The notes under the pieces were generated by a model. It searched no databases and was not told the origin of the DNA. It saw only the letters and a list, made by a program, of their open reading frames with translations. The translations under genes and the position numbers were made by a program. From positions 2,570,501 through 2,634,500 of the forward strand of contig CAKKNE010000002.1 in assembly GCA_918797485.1 (NCBI GenBank): a DNA stretch of 64,000 bases. Reading direction: 5' to 3'. Source of the DNA: Pelagomonas calceolata. Taxonomy: Eukaryota > Sar > Pelagophyceae > Pelagomonadales > Pelagomonadaceae. Position 1 is the first letter of the stretch. Every line of letters begins with the position of its first letter. Below are positions 1 through 8,453 of the stretch, piece after piece.

Positions 1-1
1 G

Positions 2-1300
2 CGGCAGCGCGACGCGCTGCGCGGCAAGCCTCTGTTAACGCGCAATCGCCGGATCACGGCGGTCTATTACTTAAATGAAAACTGGAATCGTGAAGATGGC
101 GGCGCGCTCCGCATCTATGCCGATACATGGACGCCCGACGCCCAACCTTTTGATGTTTTACCTCGATTGGACCGCCTCGTTTTGTTTAGGAGCACTCTAC
201 AACATGAGGTCCTCGTGACGCGCAGGGAGCGCCTCGCGCTGACGCAGTGGTGGTACGGCCGCATCGACGATGATAACGAGCGCGTGCCGTGGCGGCTGCC
301 GGCGCCGGGTAGAGCCCTCTCTGGTTTATCGACCGAGGGGCGAATTTTTGTTTCCGTGGCCGCGTACCGAGATCCGGAGACGGAGCGGACGCTGCAGCAC
401 TTGTTCGCCACCGCGAAGAACCCGAAGCGCGTCCGTGTGGTGGTCGTGCAGCAGTACGACTGTCTGGAGGGGAGCGATGATGATCTGGTAGGAAGGCTAT
501 ATAACCACGAGGCGGAGGCGCGCGTGACGCGGATACGCGTCGATTTTCGCGACGCGAACGGCCCGTGTCCCGCAAGGGCGTGCGCGCTGCGTCGCTTGAC
601 TGATGAAGACGACTTCGTCCTCCAGATCGACAGCCACACGCGCTTCCGCAGCCACTGGGACGCGTATCTGATCGATCAATTAGCCAAGTGTGATAGTAAG
701 GAGCCCGTGCTGACCGCCTACCCCGCGGACTACGACAAGGATTCAGCTGCCCTACCTTCCGACGTGCGGCCAACTCTGTTAGTCCCCTCGGGCTTCGACA
801 AGGACGGCGTGCTGCGGATCAAGGGCCGGCGGCTCGCGCGGGTTCACGAGGAACCGATCCCGTCGCCGCTCTGGTGCGCCGGGTTCTCCTTCTGTCGAGC
901 TAAAGTGTGGCGCCGCGTCACATACGAGCCGCTTCCCCATTTATTTTTTGGCGAGGAGCTACTGCACGCCGCTCGATTGTTTTGTAGTGGCTGCGACTTC
1001 TTCGCGCCGCCCGAGCAGGTGATCTTCCACCGCTGGTCGCGGAGCGGACGGCGGACGCTCGCCGAGGACCAGCCTCGTCGAAACGCGGCGGCCGCGCGCG
1101 GCCGCGCCTTCGAGCTGCTCGAAACAATTGAAGGGCCGCGGTCGCTCGCCGCGTTCGAAGCAAGGGCGGGCGTTGATTTGAAAAAGCGCGTCTTATTGCC
1201 CGGCGCCGACCGGGGCGGCCTGTCCCCTGAAGCGTTCGCCGACGGCGCGTCGTCCTCCGCGGGCGCGCAGGTCGCGGCGCTGCTGGGGCTGAAGCTTTGA
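2..1300 (+). CDS. Fused prolyl 4-hydroxylase / GlcNAc-transferase, 5' end cut by window
   Basis: The frame is open from base 2, so the protein starts before the window. The first ~85 residues are the C-terminal half of a PHD2/PhyA-type 2-oxoglutarate/Fe(II) prolyl hydroxylase: RRITAVYYLNENW, GGALRIY, DVLPRLDRLVLF, then the second iron-binding His in LQHEV and the 2-oxoglutarate Arg in RLALTQWW. The HxD half lies outside the window. From about base 330 the same frame carries a glycosyltransferase domain: GRIFVSVAAYRDPE near its start, then a DxD-like metal site in LQIDSHTRF. This matches the Skp1-hydroxyproline GlcNAc-transferase (Gnt1, GT60) family. In Dictyostelium and Toxoplasma, PhyA hydroxylates one Skp1 proline and Gnt1 adds GlcNAc to it in the cytosol, tuning SCF ubiquitin ligases to oxygen. 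Here both steps appear to sit in one chain. No stop or splice signal separates the domains. The Skp1 substrate is inferred. Confidence 0.82.
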   Translation, partial: RQRDALRGKPLLTRNRRITAVYYLNENWNREDGGALRIYADTWTPDAQPFDVLPRLDRLVLFRSTLQHEVLVTRRERLALTQWWYGRIDDDNERVPWRLPAPGRALSGLSTEGRIFVSVAAYRDPETERTLQHLFATAKNPKRVRVVVVQQYDCLEGSDDDLVGRLYNHEAEARVTRIRVDFRDANGPCPARACALRRLTDEDDFVLQIDSHTRFRSHWDAYLIDQLAKCDSKEPVLTAYPADYDKDSAALPSDVRPTLLVPSGFDKDGVLRIKGRRLARVHEEPIPSPLWCAGFSFCRAKVWRRVTYEPLPHLFFGEELLHAARLFCSGCDFFAPPEQVIFHRWSRSGRRTLAEDQPRRNAAAARGRAFELLETIEGPRSLAAFEARAGVDLKKRVLLPGADRGGLSPEAFADGASSSAGAQVAALLGLKL

Positions 1301-1362
1301 TTTATTATAACGTTGTGTTTTCTGTTCCGTTGTGGATGCCTGGTTGGAATTCGTCCAGGAAA

Positions 1363-1383
1363 GCTAGTGTAGTGACACACTAG
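1363..1383. promoter_or_regulatory. Promoter dyad, variant copy
   Basis: GCTAGTGT and ACACTAG form a perfect 7-bp inverted repeat (CTAGTGT/ACACTAG) 154 bp upstream of the CNNM start codon. It resembles the dyad found upstream of eight other genes here but has a shorter spacer, so it is a tentative member. Confidence 0.4.
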
Positions 1384-1536
1384 TAATAGGCGCCGCACTG
1401 AACCACCGCGCATCGCGCACAGTCGTCGTGCGCACGGCCGTTTAGCGGCAAATACACCGCCGCAAAGGCAGTCACACGCTGCGACGCCGCCAGCGCGGCG
1501 CACGGAAGAGCCCTGTGATTCACTGCTAAGCTGCTT

Positions 1537-3621
1537 ATGGTACAAACGCACGCGTACTTGAGGGGCGCGGCCACGCTGGCCTTCCAGGCCTACCAGTACC
1601 AGCGACGCCTGGACGAGGGCGACGACTCCCTGAATTTGGATTTTAACACGGGGTCGAAAGCCGGCGACGCCGTCCTCACTTGGTTCCTTGTATTTGTGAT
1701 GGTCTTCCTGTCGGCCATGTTTTCTGGTCTTACCTTAGGGTTGTTGGGACTGGACAAGACGGGGCTGGAGATCGTCATGGGCGGCGGTTCGCCGCAGGAG
1801 CGCGCGGACGCGAAGGTCATCTATCCCATCCGCGAAGACGGTAATAGATTGCTGTGTACCTTATTGTTGGGCAATGTGGCCGTCAACGCTTTGTTGAGTA
1901 TCACTCTAGCGGACATCGCGTCGTCGTTGATAGGCTTCTTCGCCTCCACAGCACTGATTGTCATCTTTGGCGAGATCCTGCCTCAAGCACTTTGTAGTAG
2001 ATACGCGCTCCGAGTCGGGGCGTCGTCCATGCCTCTCGTGAAGTTCTTCCTCATCATATTAGCGCCGGTCGCGGTACCCTTAGCAAAGGTCCTGGACTAT
2101 TTTCTCGAGGAAGACGTGGGAACAGTGCATACAAAAAATGAGATGATGCACTACTTGAAGCTCCACGCTAAAAGGGGCGGCCTGGACAACGAGTCCGGTT
2201 TAGTGATGCGCGGCGCGTTGGAGATGAAGGAAAAAAGAGTCAGAGAGGTGATGACGCCGCTCGAGGACGTGTACATGTTACCGGAGTCGACACGCCTGTC
2301 GTTCAAGGTCGTCAGGGAGATCTTCGAGCAGGGGTTTAGTCGGGTCCCGGTCTTTCGGGGAGAACGGCAAAGAATAGTAGGATTGCTCTTCGTGAAGGAC
2401 CTGATTTTTGTGGATCCCGAGGACGAGACCGCATTGACGTCGTTGTTAGGTATCTTCGCAAGAGGTTTGCAGATCGTGGACGAGACCGATAGTCTGGATG
2501 ATGTCTTGAGGATCTTCAAGGCCGGCCATGGGCATCTCGCGTTGGTGAGGCGAGGCGAAGTAACGAAGAAATTAACAGCGATCCAAGAAGACAGTAACGA
2601 GTCCAAGGAAGTGGAATTAACAGAAATGGGCGCGCCGCCCGTACCTGATCAAGCACCGTCGGTTTTCGTTGGGATAGTCACTCTAGAAGATATCGTCGAG
2701 GAAATTCTCGGCGACGAGATCATCGACGAGACGGACGTCTTTGTGGACGTGGACAACCACGTGAAAGTTGCTGGAAGATCTGATTTTGATTTTACCAAAC
2801 TAAGAAGGCTGGACGCGGAGTTTGTTGATGAACGCTTGAGTCCGGAGGAGGTGCAAGCGGTCACTAGTCATCTACTCACGAACGTGAAGGCTTTGCGACG
2901 TTCGACAACTCTGGATCGGGACGAGATGGCGCAATTAGTACGAAGATCAAGAGTTGTGGAGATAAGACGCAAGTCCAAGAACCCGCATTCCGACAAGATT
3001 CACGCGCAGGATCGGATCTATGTCCGGGGCGAGGCCGCTTCTTATGCTACGCTCGTGTTGAACGGCAAGCTCAGTGTCCTAGCGGGTGTTGATGGGTTCA
3101 GAGCCGAGGCCGGGCCCTGGACTGTGCTCGGGGCTGACGCCCTTGTGTCGGATGAAGGGTCATTTGTTCCTGATTTCAGCGCCCACGTGGCTACGGATAG
3201 CGTGCGCTGCGTCCATGTCACTAGAGCCGAATACGAGCGGGCCATTACGGGTCGAAGAAGGAGAGGGAGGCGAGGCATGGGGACGGACGGCGAAGAGTCC
3301 GATACTGGTAGGAGGGCGCGGCTCGGCCGGCGCGGCGAGATGGCCGAGAAGCGCCGACGTTTAGCAAGGATGGCCGGTCAAAATAGGGGCGCGCGCGCCG
3401 GCCGCGCGGCGCTGGACCAGTTCCGGGGCGAGCAGACCGGCGCGATGTCCGACGGCGAGCGGCCTTTGGCGGCGGCCCGCGGCGAGGAGAGCGGCGCGTC
3501 GTCCCAGGCGTTGGATGCGCTGGACGTGGGCTACGCCTCGGACCCACAACTCGGGTCGTCTCGCGAGGACCTGCTGGCGAATGCCACGAGCGGGAACGAG
3601 AGCGGGAGCGACGTGGACTGA
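1537..3621 (+). CDS. CNNM/CorC-type divalent cation transporter
   Basis: This 694-residue protein has the CNNM (ancient conserved domain protein) order. A DUF21 membrane domain at about residues 45-210 includes MFSGLTLGLLGLD and IVIFGEILPQALCSRYALR. A CBS pair at about 245-420 starts at VREVMTPLEDVYMLPE, with an acidic insertion between the two CBS motifs. A cyclic-nucleotide-binding-like domain follows at about 500-580 (DRIYVRGEAASYATLVLNG), then a basic disordered tail. Family members export or sense Mg2+ at the plasma membrane or endomembranes, with the CBS pair binding Mg-ATP. The full eukaryotic order, including the CNBH domain, separates it from bacterial CorC. It is intronless. The start is the first ATG after an in-frame gap from the upstream gene. 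The family call is firm; the transported ion is inferred. Confidence 0.9.
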   Translation: MVQTHAYLRGAATLAFQAYQYQRRLDEGDDSLNLDFNTGSKAGDAVLTWFLVFVMVFLSAMFSGLTLGLLGLDKTGLEIVMGGGSPQERADAKVIYPIREDGNRLLCTLLLGNVAVNALLSITLADIASSLIGFFASTALIVIFGEILPQALCSRYALRVGASSMPLVKFFLIILAPVAVPLAKVLDYFLEEDVGTVHTKNEMMHYLKLHAKRGGLDNESGLVMRGALEMKEKRVREVMTPLEDVYMLPESTRLSFKVVREIFEQGFSRVPVFRGERQRIVGLLFVKDLIFVDPEDETALTSLLGIFARGLQIVDETDSLDDVLRIFKAGHGHLALVRRGEVTKKLTAIQEDSNESKEVELTEMGAPPVPDQAPSVFVGIVTLEDIVEEILGDEIIDETDVFVDVDNHVKVAGRSDFDFTKLRRLDAEFVDERLSPEEVQAVTSHLLTNVKALRRSTTLDRDEMAQLVRRSRVVEIRRKSKNPHSDKIHAQDRIYVRGEAASYATLVLNGKLSVLAGVDGFRAEAGPWTVLGADALVSDEGSFVPDFSAHVATDSVRCVHVTRAEYERAITGRRRRGRRGMGTDGEESDTGRRARLGRRGEMAEKRRRLARMAGQNRGARAGRAALDQFRGEQTGAMSDGERPLAAARGEESGASSQALDALDVGYASDPQLGSSREDLLANATSGNESGSDVD

Positions 3622-4333
3622 TCTGATGTGTGTTTGGTTTGGGGTGGTGCCTGCCCTGGTAATCGAACTTTCTGTTGAATTTTACTAGCCTTTGGGTGGT
3701 CGGGCCTCGCGCGCCGCCGCCGCAGTGGCCCGGAAGCGCTTTTTGAGGTAGCTAAGTGTGCTTTGGGGCGGAGAGGGACTGGTGGCGTCCACTTGCATCC
3801 CCGGGGCGAGAGATTCGCATCCTCGTAAAAAACTACTAGGGCGGTTTCTCCACGAAAATCCCAGCTGCGGCCGGCGGAGGCCTTCCGAGGCCCCCGGGGC
3901 GTGCTTAAGAGTCCTCAGGCGCCGTGGCGACCGGAATTGCGGCCGCCACGAGGAGGAGGCGAGCTGTTGCGGCGCAAGAGCTCGCGTCGTCTTGTGCGCG
4001 CCGTCGAGCCGGAGAGCAGCGGCGTAGTGGGTGGTCAGGGTCCTCAGCCAAGCCGCTGAGCCCAGCAGCACGCCCGACGCGCTCCGTAATACGAGCAAGA
4101 ACCCGAGAGTGCTCTCCCAGCACTTCAGGGGCTTCGTACGTCGCGCTACCCCCCTTTGGGGCCGCCGCGACCGGTCCCAGACCTTGCGGCCGACCTAGAG
4201 TCGAAAAAGGCCAGCCTAGACCACCAGAAAGCTAGCGCTCCGGCCGCCGCGGCCTCGAGCAGCGCGAAACCCCGAAGAAGCCAGCGCTCCGGCCGCCGCG
4301 GGCCGCCGGAGCACCATCGGCAACCCGTTCAGC
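3622..4333. other. Intergenic, 712 bp, no gene seen
   Basis: It lies between the CNNM stop and the ATG of the GNAT gene. The open frames here begin at TTG or GTG, overlap one another and have arginine/alanine-rich shadow composition. I see no RNA gene or repeat. It probably holds the promoter and 5' leader of the GNAT gene; an unrecognised upstream exon cannot be excluded. Confidence 0.5.
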
Positions 4334-5866
4334 ATGCCGCGCCGCGCGGCGGCCGGCAAGCCGCCGACCTATTCCTTTGTGGAGGTGCCCGACGCGGCCA
4401 AGCGGCCGCCGCTCGGCGACTCCATGGTCGAGGTGCCCGCGACGCGCCAGCGCTGGCTGGGCATGAAGGACGAGCTCAAGGGGCTGTGTGATGAGGCTGT
4501 TAGAAGACGAGCGCTGAAACTCCTCAGTCGAGGCGCAAGGCCGAGGACCGCCTTGGCGTCGGCCGGCGCGCCTTTATACGAAGCCTACATCGCCGATAGA
4601 TTAGATCTCGACGACCCCTTGGACGGTTTAGTAGTCCGCCACCGCGTCACGGGCTGGCTCCAGGGCTTTGTCACGAGGACGACGTTCACGACGTGGACCC
4701 CGCACTTCATGTGGGACAGCCGCCACCACGCGGCGGGCCTCAAGGGCCTGGTCGGGAGCGGGCGCAAGCTCGACAGCGGCGTGGCGCGGGGGCGGAGCGG
4801 CGGCGGCGCGCTGCCGCCGCCGCCGCGCGCCGGCGGCGCCGGCGCCGACCGGAAGCGCGCCTGCAAGGTCACGGCGCCGCCGACGAACGACCCCCACTTG
4901 CTGCCCGGTGAGTCTCTGGCGGAAGCGTTAGAACGGCAACCGAGAGAAGGAGACTGGCGGACGACGGGCATCGTCTGGCCGCAAGTTGCGGAAGTGTCGT
5001 TGTTAGCTGCTTTAGGATGTGGCGACTGGCTGCTCGGTGTGATCCTTGAAGAGTTATCAAGGGACCCGCGCTACGAGTTTTGTGTGGTGGCTTCTACTCC
5101 TGGTGCTGCGACGTTTTATGAGCGCCATGGCTTCGTAAGGGTGGGTGCCATTGCGCGCTACCTCGATCCGGAAGTGGATGATGTTGAGTCCACCGCAGCA
5201 CCAGCAAAACCCTGGCAGGCTTATAGACATTGGGCCTGGGGCGACGAGCGGCGCGAATCTTTGCGCGACAACCACGGCGAACCGTCGTACATGATGGCGC
5301 GGCGGGTGAGACCGAGAACCGGTGATGATTTAAGGGCAGCCAACGCCGTCTTGCGCCAGCGCGACGAGCGCATGTCGCGGCCGCGGCCGCGCGTGCAGCC
5401 CTCGCAAAACCCGGCGCCGGCGCCGTCGTACAGCTCGCCGGACTACTTCGTGCCGCCGCCCACGTCCTACCAGGCGCCGCGGTCGCCGTCGCCTTCGCCG
5501 CCGCCGCCGCCCGCGCGCAAGCCGGCAGCCAAACCCGCGGCGCGGAAGCCGAATCCTCCTCGCGCCGCGAAGCCGTCGTCGAAACCTGTACAACCGCCGC
5601 GCGCGGCCAAGCCCGCTTCCTATAAGCCGGCGGCGAAGCCCGCAGCGAAGCCCGCAGCCTACAAGCCCGCGGCGAAGCCGTCGGCGAAGCCGGCCGCGAA
5701 ACCATCGGCAAAACCGGCGAAGCGCAAGACCCCGGCCGCGAAGCCGTCGGCACCGCTAAAGAAGAAGCCGCGCGCGAAAGTAAGCAACGCAAAGCCGCCG
5801 CGGCGGCAGGCCGCGCTCGCCGCCAAGGACGCGCTCCTCGACGACGCCCGGCGGGGCAAGACGTAG
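4334..5866 (+). CDS. GNAT-type acetyltransferase with histone H1-like Lys/Ala/Pro tail
   Basis: The protein has 510 residues. At about residues 215-280 it carries a GNAT core: WPQVAEVSLLAALGCGDWLL, then YEFCVVASTPGAATFYERHGF, the usual acetyl-CoA fold signature of an alpha helix followed by A-xx-FYERxGF. A low-complexity Gly/Pro insertion near residue 150 splits the N-terminal half. From about residue 365 the chain becomes Pro/Ala/Lys-rich, with many AKPAAKPA-type repeats and ends basic, like histone H1 C-terminal domains. The known GNAT reaction is transfer of acetyl from acetyl-CoA to an amine. The H1-like tail suggests DNA or chromatin binding, hence possibly a chromatin acetyltransferase; that is inference. 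An exonic GGTGAGT near 4907 resembles a splice donor, but the frame through it reads well, so no intron is proposed. Confidence 0.65.
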   Translation: MPRRAAAGKPPTYSFVEVPDAAKRPPLGDSMVEVPATRQRWLGMKDELKGLCDEAVRRRALKLLSRGARPRTALASAGAPLYEAYIADRLDLDDPLDGLVVRHRVTGWLQGFVTRTTFTTWTPHFMWDSRHHAAGLKGLVGSGRKLDSGVARGRSGGGALPPPPRAGGAGADRKRACKVTAPPTNDPHLLPGESLAEALERQPREGDWRTTGIVWPQVAEVSLLAALGCGDWLLGVILEELSRDPRYEFCVVASTPGAATFYERHGFVRVGAIARYLDPEVDDVESTAAPAKPWQAYRHWAWGDERRESLRDNHGEPSYMMARRVRPRTGDDLRAANAVLRQRDERMSRPRPRVQPSQNPAPAPSYSSPDYFVPPPTSYQAPRSPSPSPPPPPARKPAAKPAARKPNPPRAAKPSSKPVQPPRAAKPASYKPAAKPAAKPAAYKPAAKPSAKPAAKPSAKPAKRKTPAAKPSAPLKKKPRAKVSNAKPPRRQAALAAKDALLDDARRGKT

Positions 5867-6338
5867 CGTATGTGTGCCGCGTCTTTTTTTATTTCGTTGC
5901 GTCGAGAAGACGAGACCGAGATACTTCTTTCCCCAAGTGACCGACTCTGAACAGACCAAGCCCCCGGCGCCCTACTTACAAGCCGGCGTTCGGGCGGCGA
6001 TCCGATCGACGAAGCCTACACACCGCGCGTTCCGCCGTACTCCCGGTCCGTTTCTCACCGCCTCCGCCCGCGCAGGCACATCCAACTTCCCTCTAAACAA
6101 GTCCGGCCCGCGCGCGCGCCGCTCGCGCGCGGCCAATCGCGGAGGCGCACCTGGCCCCTCCGCGCCGCAATCATGAATGCTGCGTGTATCTAGTATGCGG
6201 ACATAACATTATCGCACCGAGTTTGTTCTCCTAGTCGCGTGGCGTCGCGTCGATGGCGTGAAGTGGCGTGGCCGCGTGGAGTGAAGTGTGCCATTGGAGT
6301 GCTAGTGGCGTACTAGACAGATTAGACAGGGTACGAAC
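5867..6338. other. Intergenic between convergent genes, with introner core
   Basis: This is 472 bp between the stops of the GNAT gene (+) and an AAA ATPase (-). No convincing gene is present. Bases 6243-6260 match the repeated introner core CGTCGCGTCGATGGCGTG, followed by further GGCGTG-type repeats to about 6290. Being downstream of both stop codons, it could be an intron in a 3' UTR or a non-intronic copy of the element. Confidence 0.6.
6243..6260 (+). repeat. Introner core motif in a 3' flank
   Basis: The 18-base core CGTCGCGTCGATGGCGTG is identical to that in introns near 27.05-27.8 kb (opposite strand) and, apart from its last base, to one near 33.34 kb. It lies outside any reading frame, 79 bp past the AAA ATPase stop. 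Confidence 0.7.
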
Positions 6339-8045
6339 TTAAGCCACGACAACAGTCTTCTCGCGCGCCCAGCGCGACGCTTGCCCGTCGCCGTCCGCGA
6401 GCGCGGCGACGACCTCGGCGAGATTGTCGCACGCGGCGCACGTCTGCTCGAGCTCCGCGGGGGTGACGTCCTGCGACGCCCGGGAGTCCCAGGCTTGCCA
6501 GAAGGCGCCCATTTCGAGCGCGTCCATTTGTCGCCGCAACACGTAGTGCTCAACCATCTGGCGGGCCTCGGTGCGTTGTACGTAGCCGAGCCGTAGCCGC
6601 ACGTCGACGCGGCCCGGCCGCACGAGGGCCGGGTCGAGCCGCTCCGGGTGGTTCGTCGTCATAATTAAGATTCTGTCCGGCGTATCCACAACACCATCGA
6701 GCACGTTGAGGATTCCCGACAAGTCGAGCCGGTCGCGGGTCGGCTTTAACGCGCCCGTTAACGCCATCGTGGGGCCGGAGATTGCCTTGTCGTCGCCATT
6801 GAAGAGGCACTCGAGCAAAGCCTTGATCGGGTCGCCGTCTTTCTCCATGGGCGCTGGCGCCGGCGCAGGCACCGGCTCGGGCGTCGAACCCGACCGCTTA
6901 AGCACGACCGACGACGCCGCGTCGACGTCTTCCAGCACGAACACGGTCTGCTTGAAAGTTAATCGAACGGGCACGTCGGCGTCGGCCACGCCGTACTTCA
7001 TGTCGAAGACCGCGTCGAAGAGCTCCTGGTTCGTCTTGATGCGGCCCAGCGGGATCGAGACGATAGAACGGTCCAACCGCGCCGCCAGGGCCTTGATCAG
7101 CGACGTCTTGCCCGTGCCGGGCGGGCCGTGCAGCAACACGCCGAGCTTCTTCGGCGAGCCCTTGACGGCAAATCGCCCGGCACCGGCGTGGAACGCGTCT
7201 AGGAGCGACAGCAACTCGTCCTTCTCCGGGAAGAAGAGCGAGTCGAACGTCTTCGACGCCGCGAGGCGGTAGCGCTTGTACGTCGCCGCGCCGGATCCGT
7301 CGTCCGAGTCGTCGTCCTTGGCGCCGCCGCCGCCGCCCGCGCGGACGTAGAGGTGCCGGCCGCCGGCCTCCTCCTTCGCCGTCTGCTCGACGTACGCGTC
7401 GAAGGCCGTCTCCAGGAACGCCTCGATGGGCGAGAGCTCGTCGCACGCCAGGCGGAAATCGATGGACGTCGTCGAGTTGTCCTTGCCCTCCTCCTTGTCC
7501 TCCTGGCCGTCGTCGACGGCGCGCATCACCTTCAGGTCGCCGGGGGCGCCCGGTACCGACACCCACACGTCATCGGGCACGGCGGACACGACGTCGTACT
7601 GCCTGAGGAGCGCCGACGTCGTCCCGAAGGACTTGTTCCAGCGGTGCCTGCCCGCGCCCTTCTCGGAGGCGCCGCGCGCCAGCAACCGGAGCTTCGCGTC
7701 GTCGGCGCCGTCGAGCGCGCCGCACCGGACTAGATGCCAGGCGATCGCCTTCTGGAGCACCTCGTTCTTCGCCTCGGGCTCGATCTTGGAGCCGCGGCCC
7801 CAGCGCGTCGGGCGCCGCTCGACGCGGACGATGCGCTCGAAGCGCTTCTTGCGTCGCAAGCCGGTGCCGGCCGCAGAGCGGATCACGTCCCGCAGCCGCT
7901 CCGACGACGTCGCGACGAGCGCAATGAGCGTCGGGAGGAACGCCACCACGAAGAGGTCGACGTTTCTGTTGCCCGTGCGCAGGGCGTTCATGAGCCCGAG
8001 CTCCAGCGCGCCCGTGCCTCCTCGGTTGTCGCCGCCGCCCGCCAT
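6339..8045 (-). CDS. BCS1-like AAA ATPase, copy 1
   Basis: The protein has 568 residues. A hydrophobic segment at about 29-46 (LFVVAFLPTLIALVA) fits an N-terminal membrane anchor. A BCS1-specific middle region follows, ending in KTFDSLFFPEKDELL, then the AAA module: Walker A GPPGTGKT at 307-314, Walker B FVLEDVD at 369-375, and the sensor/arginine region TTNHPERLDPALVRPGRVD. BCS1 in mitochondria inserts the Rieske protein into complex III; plant relatives (OM66/AATP1) are stress-induced outer-membrane proteins. At 568 residues it exceeds yeast BCS1 (456) because of Asp/Gly-rich insertions. It is divergent from a close paralog 409 bp away, which suggests an inverted duplication. The cell compartment is inferred from family and anchor. 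Confidence 0.85.
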   Translation of the reverse strand: MAGGGDNRGGTGALELGLMNALRTGNRNVDLFVVAFLPTLIALVATSSERLRDVIRSAAGTGLRRKKRFERIVRVERRPTRWGRGSKIEPEAKNEVLQKAIAWHLVRCGALDGADDAKLRLLARGASEKGAGRHRWNKSFGTTSALLRQYDVVSAVPDDVWVSVPGAPGDLKVMRAVDDGQEDKEEGKDNSTTSIDFRLACDELSPIEAFLETAFDAYVEQTAKEEAGGRHLYVRAGGGGGAKDDDSDDGSGAATYKRYRLAASKTFDSLFFPEKDELLSLLDAFHAGAGRFAVKGSPKKLGVLLHGPPGTGKTSLIKALAARLDRSIVSIPLGRIKTNQELFDAVFDMKYGVADADVPVRLTFKQTVFVLEDVDAASSVVLKRSGSTPEPVPAPAPAPMEKDGDPIKALLECLFNGDDKAISGPTMALTGALKPTRDRLDLSGILNVLDGVVDTPDRILIMTTNHPERLDPALVRPGRVDVRLRLGYVQRTEARQMVEHYVLRRQMDALEMGAFWQAWDSRASQDVTPAELEQTCAACDNLAEVVAALADGDGQASRWAREKTVVVA

Positions 8046-8453
8046 TCCTATATTGTGTCGTTATGCAAGAGATTACTTTGTTTGCGCGTTTTTTGTTTGG
8101 CTGCCCCAACTCTGGCAGAGCGCGCTTTTGGAGAGTGTTCCTCAATATATCCTTCGGAATGACGCGGCACCATTACGGGGCGTCTAGGGACGAGTCTAAG
8201 GACGGATCTATGCTTCCGCTTGGAACTCCTAGAAGCAAGTTCCTGGGCCAAGGAGCATCGCTCCCAGAGGCTGCCCAAATCACGTCAACCGTCGCATAGA
8301 ACGCGACCACGACGCTGCAATTTGTGCAAAAGACACCAGCAACCACGTCTCCAGCAACCGCATCCAGAGGCGTGCCGTGGCGACGGCGGCGGGGACGACG
8401 GAAGCTGCAGACACAGCAAAACACTCGCTACACACAGCAAAACACTCGCTGCA

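Noticed and set aside
3685-4098. 137-codon minus-strand frame between CNNM and GNAT genes
   Set aside because: It begins at TTG, has no recognisable domain and is one of several overlapping frames.
8220-8453. 78-residue N-terminal extension of AAA copy 2
   Set aside because: Arg/Gln/Pro-rich with no counterpart in copy 1; the ATG at 8454 starts the shared membrane anchor.
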